Shown piece by piece: positions 1 through 5,498 of a stretch of 48,032 nt of DNA (within the stretch, counting starts at the first letter, position 1; each line of letters starts with the position of its first letter). The notes under the pieces were generated by a model. That model ran no database searches and was not told the DNA's origin. It was given only the letters and a program-made list of their open reading frames with translations. The translations under genes were made by a program, and so were the position numbers. The stretch is taken from the NCBI GenBank assembly GCA_964358545.1, contig CAYHQN010000013.1:1-48032 (forward strand). Reading direction: 5' to 3'. The DNA is from CAINVV01 sp031432175 (lineage in GTDB: Bacteria > Bacteroidota > Bacteroidia > Bacteroidales > Prolixibacteraceae).

Positions 1-420
1 ACTAAGTTCGAGTTGATCGGCTATTTCTTTGTATTTCAGTTCATCTACTCTGTTCATCAAAAAAACGGTTCGTTGCTTCTCCGGCATCGATTCTAAAGCT
101 TTTTCATAGGCTTTTTTCAATTCCTGAAAGTTTAATTCGTCTTCGGGAGTTGAACTTTTATTGGCAGGCTGGAATGTGCTGAAGAAATTAAAAGCTACTT
201 TTTCTCGTCTGTACCGGGTGATCAACATATCTCCTGCAATTTTTAAAAGCAGGCTTTTCCCGGTTTTTGGATCTATAATCATTTGCTTTTCCCATATCCG
301 AAGAAAAGTATCCTGGGCAATATCAGTTGCCAATTCCTCATTTCCCGATCGGTAAAGGATGTATCTTCTTACAGACTCAAAATAGGCATCGAATAAGGTC
401 TTGAACTCTTCTTTTTTCAA
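1..420 (-). CDS. ECF-type RNA polymerase sigma factor (partial, runs off left edge)
   Basis: The minus-strand frame encodes 140 residues and is still open at base 1. It has the sigma-70 region 2 pattern (YFESVRRYILYRSGNEELATDIAQDTFLRIWE) near residues 8-40 and the start of region 4 (LESMPEKQRTVFLMNRVDELKYKEIADQLELS) at the end. This is the layout of small extracytoplasmic-function sigma factors, which direct core polymerase to a limited regulon. An in-frame TGA lies three codons before the proposed TTG start at 420, so no upstream ATG is possible. Two lipoprotein genes lie upstream on the same strand and may be co-transcribed or be regulon members. No anti-sigma factor is visible; it could lie beyond the window. 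The family is clear but the regulon is unknown. Confidence 0.85.
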   Translation of the reverse strand, partial: MKKEEFKTLFDAYFESVRRYILYRSGNEELATDIAQDTFLRIWEKQMIIDPKTGKSLLLKIAGDMLITRYRREKVAFNFFSTFQPANKSSTPEDELNFQELKKAYEKALESMPEKQRTVFLMNRVDELKYKEIADQLELS

Positions 421-486
421 CTTCTTTCAGTGTTCATCTGCCACAAAGATAGATGAAAATAGATGAACTGATATATTCCTTGTTAC

Positions 487-900
487 TTACAGGAATCTTA
501 AAATCATTAATGTCATCATCCCAACCATCATTACCCCGCCACCAAGGTATATCCCGACATGTGACTTATTGTTGTTGGTATGCATCATGCCCATGCACCC
601 CATTTTGTTATGATCAAGTGTATTTGCAACAGAGTTTTGAACAACTAATTCCATAAAGCACTTGGGACATTTGCCTGGCTTGTCAGAAATTACTTCCGGA
701 TGCATAGGACAGGAATATACTTTCGGAGTAATTTGAACTGATCCCTGGTTGTTCTGAATTGCCTGAATTGTATCGTTTGCTCCGTTAGTTTGCACAGTAT
801 GTGCTTCGGTGGTATGAGCGAGATGGGAAACCCCCATACAACCGGTAAAAGCAAAAAATATTGAGATACTGATTGTTACAAGAATGATTCTGCGTTTCAT
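487..900 (-). CDS. Lipoprotein with heavy-metal-binding (HMBD) motif
   Basis: 137 residues. The N-terminus is a lipoprotein signal: a KRR-type n-region, a hydrophobic stretch and the lipobox FTGC, giving Cys21 as the lipidated residue. In the middle is YSCPMHPEVISDKPGKCPKC, the short CPMHP...GxCPxCxM metal-binding motif found on copper and heavy-metal efflux proteins and in loose lipoproteins of Bacteroidota. The C-terminus has a Met- and Gly-rich tail (MGCMGMMH) and a hydrophobic segment of about 20 residues that may be a membrane anchor. A role in periplasmic copper or silver binding is inferred from the motif. It lies between the sigma factor gene and a second lipoprotein gene, all on the minus strand. 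The copper ATPase in this window is about 9 kb away. Confidence 0.75.
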   Translation of the reverse strand: MKRRIILVTISISIFFAFTGCMGVSHLAHTTEAHTVQTNGANDTIQAIQNNQGSVQITPKVYSCPMHPEVISDKPGKCPKCFMELVVQNSVANTLDHNKMGCMGMMHTNNNKSHVGIYLGGGVMMVGMMTLMILRFL

Positions 901-1007
901 GTTTTATCTTTTTTAAAATTAACTGAATATATATAGGGTGCTATTATCTCTAAAAAATTAGATTTCCCTTTTTGAAACACTCATTTCTGCATGAGTTATC
1001 AAAAAAC

Positions 1008-1044
1008 ATTAAAAGAGAGTTGCTGTTCTTAACTCTCTTTTAAT
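1008..1044 (-). terminator. Intrinsic terminator after the 1063-2055 gene
   Basis: Perfect 14-bp inverted repeat (ATTAAAAGAGAGTT at 1008-1021 and its complement at 1031-1044) around a 9-nt loop. Read on the minus strand it is followed by a T-rich run (GTTTTTT). It lies 18 bp past the stop of the minus-strand lipoprotein gene, which suggests that gene is transcribed separately from the 487-900 gene or is only partly read through. Confidence 0.7.
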
Positions 1045-1062
1045 GAAATTTATTTTGTTAAT

Positions 1063-2055
1063 CTATTTCCCATTTCCTCCCATGCTTCCATGGCCGCCCA
1101 TGCTTCCGTTTCCGCCCATATTGCCACCGTGTTGTCCATCTGTCATAGCTTCAGGCATTCCATGGTCTTTTAAAACAATTTCAACTGTTTTACCATTGGT
1201 GGTAAGCATTGCTAAATTATCACAAACACCTTTTCCGTAATCGAGTGTGGCAATCACACTTCCATTCTTGCTATACGTTACTATTCCCTGCACCGGATTA
1301 GAGCAATCTCCTAAGCGGATGAGAGGAATCGTAATCATTCGTGAGTAATTATCTCCGGTTGAACTTTTCACATTAACAGCTCCGATTATTTGAATCATAT
1401 CATCATTTCTATCGAGTGGCGTATCCATTCCTTTAATCCATTCCCTGACTTCCTTTCCTGCCCGGTTGACTACAGTTCCATTTGCTAATGTAAAGGTTAA
1501 ATCACTCACAATAGTAGTCTTAAGGGCGGTTTTACTATTCCCTGTTAAGGTTTCAGTACTGGTACCCGCAATTCCAATCAAGTCAATCTTGCAACCAATA
1601 TAGGATATGGTGCGGGTAGTACCGTCGGTATTTTTAGGTCCGGAAATCGCAATGACTACCTTGCCGCTGATTTTCATCCCATGCTGGGTTTCTGTACTTT
1701 TCCCGTAATCAATAGAGATTTTCATTGGATAACCTGTGGCTGCACTCTCAATTGAGACACTTGGTGCCTGCCCGTTCATGTAATGCATGCTGCCTTGTCC
1801 ATTCATTAAATTGACCCCTTCCCCTCTAGTCTGAGAAAGTTGGCGAAGCATTTGTTCGTATTCGCCATAAAAATACGTTTCATAATTTGCTTCTGCCGAA
1901 ACACTTTCCACGGCCACATCATTAACGGCCATAGTAGCCGATTTTAATTGAGACGTGCTTAAATCAGTAGTTGTTGTGTCAGTGAATTCACCTTTTTGGC
2001 AAGAAAAGAATACAAAAGTGAGAATAACCAGTAACGTTTTAATTGTTGTTTTCAT
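1063..2055 (-). CDS. Lipoprotein of unknown function with Gly/Met-rich tail
   Basis: 330 residues that I do not recognise as a named family. The N-terminus (MKTTIKTLLVILTFVFFSCQKGEF) is a lipoprotein signal with Cys19 as the lipid-modified residue. The body is a beta-rich soluble region containing a Met/Gly/Gln patch near residues 84-95 (NLMNGQGSMHYMNGQAPS). The last 25 residues are low-complexity Gly/Met/His/Asn (GGNMGGNGSMGGHGSMGGNGK). The His/Met-rich tail could bind metal, which would fit the neighbouring HMBD lipoprotein, but that is only inference. It has its own terminator downstream (1008-1044). Upstream is a long divergent region shared with the sulfur operon. Confidence 0.7.
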   Translation of the reverse strand: MKTTIKTLLVILTFVFFSCQKGEFTDTTTTDLSTSQLKSATMAVNDVAVESVSAEANYETYFYGEYEQMLRQLSQTRGEGVNLMNGQGSMHYMNGQAPSVSIESAATGYPMKISIDYGKSTETQHGMKISGKVVIAISGPKNTDGTTRTISYIGCKIDLIGIAGTSTETLTGNSKTALKTTIVSDLTFTLANGTVVNRAGKEVREWIKGMDTPLDRNDDMIQIIGAVNVKSSTGDNYSRMITIPLIRLGDCSNPVQGIVTYSKNGSVIATLDYGKGVCDNLAMLTTNGKTVEIVLKDHGMPEAMTDGQHGGNMGGNGSMGGHGSMGGNGK

Positions 2056-2165
2056 GATTTTGATATTGATTAAAAATTAATTTTTTGTTGTTTTAACCTA
2101 TATCCGCTTTGGAGAGTTCCTACCCTACTTTTTTTAGTAAGTTTTTTTGATTTTTTTGTTCTACT

Positions 2166-2192
2166 GATGGGGTCACTAAGAGTCACCCCGTC
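2166..2192. promoter_or_regulatory. Imperfect dyad/hairpin in the divergent region
   Basis: GATGGGGT-C-ACT and AGT-C-ACCCCGTC form an 11-bp stem with one C.C mismatch and one G.T pair around the loop AAG. It lies 110 bp upstream of the minus-strand lipoprotein start. No T-run follows on either strand, so it is not a terminator. It may be an operator or a 5'-UTR hairpin of the minus gene. The remainder of the stretch 2056-2338 is AT-rich and holds one -7-like box (TAAATTTG, 2278-2285) but no gene that I can see. Confidence 0.35.
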
Positions 2193-2338
2193 AATTTTGA
2201 ACTAAAATAACTACAACAGGTTGCATATTAGTAATTTAGATAATTTTACTTCACCGTTCACTCGCAAGTCGTTGTGTTAAATTTGCGTTATCTATAAAAT
2301 ATAGGTACCCGGCCCGATTTTAAATAAAAAATAATACC

Positions 2339-2371
2339 TATGTTTGCATCTGATGTAAACTAAACATCAGA
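2339..2371 (+). promoter_or_regulatory. Putative promoter and start-site dyad of the sulfur operon
   Basis: TATGTTTG at 2339-2346 matches the Bacteroidota -7 consensus TAnnTTTG; the -33 position is only T-rich (ATTTTA near 2317). The transcription start would fall near 2352, inside a perfect 8-bp inverted repeat, TCTGATGT (2349-2356) and ACATCAGA (2364-2371), with a 7-nt loop. This dyad could be an operator over the start site or a 5'-terminal RNA hairpin. The leader ORF begins 11 bp later. Confidence 0.5.
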
Positions 2372-2381
2372 AAAAATAAAT

Positions 2382-2468
2382 ATGATTCAGGCATTCTCCA
2401 ATAGCTCCATGTGTATGTGTTGCTGTATGTTGTTTCAACATGTGGAGGGTGGCGTTATGCTTTGTTAG
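2382..2468 (+). CDS. Cys/Met-rich leader peptide (28 codons)
   Basis: Short ORF ATG 2382 to TAG 2466-2468. Its core, residues 10-16, reads MCMCCCM (codons at 2409-2429); it also ends in Met-Leu-Cys. Five of 28 residues are Cys and six are Met including the initiator. It sits between a -7 box and an intrinsic terminator in front of a cysteine/homocysteine biosynthesis operon, where a leader peptide for transcription attenuation is expected. A ribosome slowed at the Cys/Met codons would cover one arm of a leader hairpin and free 2441-2450 to pair with the terminator's 5' arm. The peptide itself need not have a function. The base-pairing is visible; regulation by charged Cys-tRNA or Met-tRNA is inferred. 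Confidence 0.7.
   Translation: MIQAFSNSSMCMCCCMLFQHVEGGVMLC
2405..2450 (+). promoter_or_regulatory. Attenuator leader hairpin and antiterminator arm
   Basis: CTCCA at 2405-2409 can pair with TGGAG at 2443-2447, extended by TGT/ACA pairs, enclosing the Cys/Met codons; a nested 6-bp hairpin (2427-2432 with 2436-2441) lies inside. The segment TGTGGAGGGT at 2441-2450 can instead pair with GCCCTTCACA at 2500-2509, which is the 5' arm of the terminator. The two structures exclude each other, as in classical amino-acid attenuators. Confidence 0.6.
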
Positions 2469-2499
2469 ATAGATAATATTGAGAACCAATAACAATACA

Positions 2500-2532
2500 G
2501 CCCTTCACAAATTTTGTGAGGGGCTTTTTTTT
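2500..2532 (+). terminator. Attenuator terminator before hcyS
   Basis: GCCCTTCACAA (2500-2510) pairs with TTGTGAGGGGC (2514-2524) over 11 bp with one G.T pair, loop ATT, followed directly by eight T (2525-2532). It is an intrinsic terminator between the leader ORF and hcyS, 20 bp before the hcyS start, so it must be bypassed for the operon to be expressed. Confidence 0.8.
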
Positions 2533-2552
2533 ACCCTAAAAACAATACGAAG

Positions 2553-2780
2553 ATGAAGTTAAAAGTAAACGGAAAAGAACAGGAGTTCGACCAAACCCAA
2601 ATCGGACTAATCGAGCTGCTACAGCAAAATAAGGTAACCAAGCCTGAATTGGTTTCAGTACAGCTAAACGGCTTCTTTGTTAAACGGGAAGCTTACCAGG
2701 AAACCTCGCTACATGAAAATGACGAGGTGGATTTTCTCTTTTTCATGGGAGGTGGCAGCATTAATAATCATCATAATTAG
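2553..2780 (+). CDS. hcyS: HcyS-like sulfur carrier protein (ThiS/MoaD fold) with masked C-terminus
   Basis: 75 residues with the beta-grasp ThiS/MoaD pattern: LKVNGKEQEF at the start, VSVQLNGFFVKRE in the middle and NDEVDFLFFMGGG near the end. Carriers of this family hold sulfur as a thiocarboxylate on a C-terminal Gly-Gly. Here seven residues (SINNHHN) follow the Gly-Gly-Gly, so the protein must be trimmed first. The JAMM protease HcyD encoded 2.3 kb downstream is the likely processing enzyme. The neighbours MetY, HcyF, HcyD and sulfite reductase match the Wolinella succinogenes homocysteine cluster, where HcyS-thiocarboxylate donates sulfur to O-acetylhomoserine. A ThiS role in thiamin synthesis is less likely because no thi genes are nearby. 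Confidence 0.8.
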   Translation: MKLKVNGKEQEFDQTQIGLIELLQQNKVTKPELVSVQLNGFFVKREAYQETSLHENDEVDFLFFMGGGSINNHHN

Positions 2781-2784
2781 CATC

Positions 2785-4017
2785 ATGAAAACTCAAGGCT
2801 TTTCAACCAGGGTCATACATACCGAATACGCCAAAAAGGATGTTCATAATGCTTTGCAGATGCCCATTTACAGCAATGCAGCCTTTGAATTTGACACGGC
2901 AGAACAGATGGAGGATGCTTTTCTGGGCAGGTCGCCCGACCATGCCTATTCGCGCATTTCAAATCCTACCGTGGAAAATTTTGAGCAACGCATCCGTTCA
3001 ATTACCGGGGCTTTGGGCGTAACAGCAGTGAGTTCGGGAATGGCGGCCATATCAAATGTCTTCTTTACCATTGCCAAATCGGGAGATAACATTATTACCT
3101 CCAAGCATTTATTTGGGAATACCTACTCATTTCTGACATCAACGCTGCATGCCTTTGGTGTGGAAACCAGGTTTTGCGACCTGACGGATAGTAGAGAGGT
3201 AGCCAATGCTGTTAATGAAAGAACGATCGCCATATTCTTTGAAACCATTACCAATCCACAGCTTGAAATTGCAGACATAGCATTACTTTCGAAGGTTGCC
3301 AAAGAGCACGGGGTACTTTTAATTGCTGACTCGACTTTAACACCACCCAACATTTTCGCTGCCTCGGCATATGGAGTTGACATCGAAATCATTTCCAGTA
3401 CCAAAATGATAACCGGCGGTGCAACCTCAATGGGAGGCCTGGTGCTTGACTACGGTCAATTTGATTGGTCGGGGTTTGCCAAACTAAGCGAACTCGCGCA
3501 ACGCTTTGGCCCATATACCTTCAATGCCAAACTCCGTAAAGAGATCTTCCGGAACCTGGGTGCATGCCTGTCCCCTTATCACGCTTATCTACAAAGCCTT
3601 GGACTTGAAACCCTTTCGATAAGGTTCGATAAAGCCGCTTCCAACGCTCTTTTGCTGGCCGAATACCTGCAGACGGAAGAGAGAATTATCAACGTGAACT
3701 ATCCAGGACTGAAAACTTCAAGATTCTATGAGGTAGGGAAAAGACAGTTTGGCAGCTATCCTGGCGCAATACTAACATTTAACTTCAATAGCAGGGAAGA
3801 ATGTTTTGAATTCCTGAATAAATTGAAATTAATAAGCAGGGCATCCAACATCTACGACAACCGGTCACTGATCATACATCCGGCATCGACCATTTTTGCT
3901 GACTATTCATCCGAAAAAAAGGAAGAATTAGGCGTTCCTGACACACTCATCCGGTTATCGGTAGGAATTGAAAATTTTGAAGACTTAAAAAACGATATTC
4001 ATTCAGCATTAATATAA
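2785..4017 (+). CDS. metY: O-acetylhomoserine sulfhydrylase (MetY)
   Basis: 410 residues of the Cys/Met-metabolism PLP enzyme family. The start ATG 2785 is chosen because it lies 4 bp after the hcyS stop and begins MKTQGFSTRVIHTEY, a typical family N-terminus; the frame is open further upstream only inside hcyS. Visible motifs are YSRISNPTVENFEQR near residue 53, SSGMAAI near residue 81 and the PLP-lysine motif SSTKMITGG with Lys207. The enzyme replaces the acetyl group of O-acetylhomoserine with sulfur to give homocysteine in the cytoplasm. In this gene set the sulfur donor is inferred to be HcyS thiocarboxylate instead of free sulfide. A cystathionine gamma-synthase identity is possible from sequence alone but fits the context less well. 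Confidence 0.88.
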   Translation: MKTQGFSTRVIHTEYAKKDVHNALQMPIYSNAAFEFDTAEQMEDAFLGRSPDHAYSRISNPTVENFEQRIRSITGALGVTAVSSGMAAISNVFFTIAKSGDNIITSKHLFGNTYSFLTSTLHAFGVETRFCDLTDSREVANAVNERTIAIFFETITNPQLEIADIALLSKVAKEHGVLLIADSTLTPPNIFAASAYGVDIEIISSTKMITGGATSMGGLVLDYGQFDWSGFAKLSELAQRFGPYTFNAKLRKEIFRNLGACLSPYHAYLQSLGLETLSIRFDKAASNALLLAEYLQTEERIINVNYPGLKTSRFYEVGKRQFGSYPGAILTFNFNSREECFEFLNKLKLISRASNIYDNRSLIIHPASTIFADYSSEKKEELGVPDTLIRLSVGIENFEDLKNDIHSALI

Positions 4018-4022
4018 CAGTT

Positions 4023-4898
4023 ATGGAATTTACTGACTCACAGATCGAACGTTACAGCAGACACATCATCCTTCAGGATGTTGGTGTTGAAGGACAAATT
4101 AAAATCTCGGAAGGAAAAGTCTTAATTGTCGGGGCTGGCGGACTTGGAGCACCTGTGGCGCTCTATCTAGCCGCTGCGGGGGTTGGCACCATAGGCATCA
4201 TCGATGGGGATGTGGTTGACCTGACTAACCTTCAGCGCCAGGTAATCCATTTTACGCCCGACGTAAACAAGGCCAAAGTACTGTCTGCCAAAGAAAAAAT
4301 GGAGCAATTGAATCCTGATATAAAAGTAATTGCTTACCAGGAGTTGCTCTCCACCTACAACATCTTCGACATCATCAAAGAGTACGATATCGTTGTGGAT
4401 GGTACAGATAACTTTCCAACCAAGTTTCTGATCAACGATGCCTGTGTACTTGCCCAAAAGCCTTTTTCGCATGGTGGTATTCTCCGTTTCGAGGGGCAGA
4501 CTTTCACTTACACTCCTGGTAATGCTTGTTATCGATGTGTTTTTGACAGCCCTCCGCCTCCCAATGCAGTCCCTACTTGTTCACAGGCAGGGGTTTTGGG
4601 TTCGATCGCAGGGATGCTCGGAACAATCCAGGCTACTGAAGTTTTGAAATTTCTGGTTAACAAGGGTGAATTGCTGACCAACCGGATATTGACTTTCAAC
4701 GCCCTTGCGATGTATTTCAGGGCCATCGCCTTCCGGAAGAATCCAAATTGCCCACTATGCGGTGAACATCCTTCAATTACCGGGTTGCAGACCTATGATC
4801 TACCTGCATGCGATTTAAAACTCAAAAATCATGTTTACCAAACAACTAGATATCACAAAAGAGCATTGTCCAATGACCTTTGTAAAGACCAAGATTGA
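4023..4898 (+). CDS. hcyF: HcyF-like E1/ThiF-MoeB family carrier-activating enzyme
   Basis: 291 residues. The nucleotide-binding loop GAGGLGAP begins near residue 37, followed by IIDGDVVDLTNLQRQ and VDGTDNFPTKFLIND, which are E1-like adenylyltransferase signatures. Zinc is held by CYRC (Cys169, Cys172) and CPLC (Cys243, Cys246). Cys186 in PTCSQAGVLG corresponds to the conserved cysteine seen in ThiF and MoeB. The enzyme should adenylate the trimmed HcyS C-terminus before sulfur transfer. It follows metY by 5 bp. Its last 68 bp overlap the next gene in another frame; the 45 residues after the second zinc pair look less conserved, so the natural end could differ if there is a frameshift. Confidence 0.82.
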   Translation: MEFTDSQIERYSRHIILQDVGVEGQIKISEGKVLIVGAGGLGAPVALYLAAAGVGTIGIIDGDVVDLTNLQRQVIHFTPDVNKAKVLSAKEKMEQLNPDIKVIAYQELLSTYNIFDIIKEYDIVVDGTDNFPTKFLINDACVLAQKPFSHGGILRFEGQTFTYTPGNACYRCVFDSPPPPNAVPTCSQAGVLGSIAGMLGTIQATEVLKFLVNKGELLTNRILTFNALAMYFRAIAFRKNPNCPLCGEHPSITGLQTYDLPACDLKLKNHVYQTTRYHKRALSNDLCKDQD

Positions 4899-5055
4899 AC
4901 TTTCCAGGCTACAGACTGGCGATCTCCTTGAAGTACTGCTCACCGAAGGCGAACCATTGGAGAATGTTCCCAGAAGTGCGACTGAACAAGGATTTAAAGT
5001 GCTCGAAATTACCCACGTAAAGGACAACATACACAAAATAATTATTGAAAAATGA
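4831..5055 (+). CDS. TusA-like sulfur-transfer protein, stand-alone
   Basis: 74 residues with the TusA/SirA fold pattern: LDITKEHCPM at the N-terminus with the active cysteine at residue 13, then LSRLQTGDLLEVLLTEGEPLENVPRSATEQGFKVLEI. Canonical TusA has CPxP; here the motif is CPM-T-FVKTK, the same variant as the domain fused to the sulfite reductase downstream, and the two domains are clearly paralogous. It probably relays sulfur as a persulfide between the reductase and the HcyS/HcyF pair. It overlaps the end of hcyF by 68 bp and the start of hcyD by 4 bp (ATGA), which suggests translational coupling. Confidence 0.8.
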   Translation: MFTKQLDITKEHCPMTFVKTKIELSRLQTGDLLEVLLTEGEPLENVPRSATEQGFKVLEITHVKDNIHKIIIEK

Positions 5056-5447
5056 TTTATATTAAGCAAAGCGTTTTAGATCAAATTGTTTCTCATGCCA
5101 AACATGATCTTCCCACCGAAGCCTGCGGTTACCTGGCCGGAAACGATGGCGTGATAACACACGGTTATCAGCTAACGAACACAGACCATAGCCCGGAACA
5201 TTTTTCATTTGACCCGGCTGAACAGTTCCAGACTGTCAGGGATGCCCGCGATAAGGGACTACAAATCCTGGCCAATTACCACAGTCACCCGGAAACGCCT
5301 GCACGACCTTCCGTCGAAGACATCCGGCTGGCTTATGACCCCGAAATAAGCTACCTGATCGTTTCGCTCGCAAGCAATCAGGTAGATGTAAAGTCCTTTA
5401 GGATAAAGGATTCAATCGTTGAAAAAGAAGAAATTGTGATTATTTAA
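5052..5447 (+). CDS. hcyD: HcyD-like JAMM/MPN+ metalloprotease
   Basis: 131 residues with an intact JAMM zinc site: Glu23 (PTEACGYL), His77 and His79 (NYHSHPETP) and Asp90 (PSVED). Proteins of this family (Mec+, HcyD) trim residues from the C-terminus of small ubiquitin-like sulfur carriers. Here the only visible substrate is HcyS, which ends in Gly-Gly-Gly plus seven extra residues. It overlaps the TusA-like gene by 4 bp. It is followed by a hairpin repeat and then the sulfite reductase gene. Confidence 0.85.
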   Translation: MIYIKQSVLDQIVSHAKHDLPTEACGYLAGNDGVITHGYQLTNTDHSPEHFSFDPAEQFQTVRDARDKGLQILANYHSHPETPARPSVEDIRLAYDPEISYLIVSLASNQVDVKSFRIKDSIVEKEEIVII

Positions 5448-5452
5448 CCACC

Positions 5453-5484
5453 GACCTTGAAGGTTTCTTAAAACCTTCAAGGTC
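5453..5484. repeat. Perfect 14-bp stem hairpin between hcyD and sir
   Basis: GACCTTGAAGGTTT at 5453-5466 and its exact complement at 5471-5484 enclose the loop CTTA. There is no T-run after it. Similar CCTTGAAGG/CCTTCAAGG palindromes are, from memory, common dispersed repeats in Bacteroidota. It may mark an mRNA processing or stability boundary 5 bp after the hcyD stop and 14 bp before the sir start. Confidence 0.7.
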
Positions 5485-5498
5485 TACAACCCCAAATT

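Noticed and set aside
2166..2552. SAM riboswitch upstream of hcyS
   Set aside because: Considered because of the methionine context, but no SAM-I or SAM-II core was recognised; the leader ORF and attenuator explain the terminator better.
2677..2784. Extended N-terminus for MetY starting inside hcyS
   Set aside because: The extra 36 residues are an out-of-frame reading of hcyS; ATG 2785 gives the family start.
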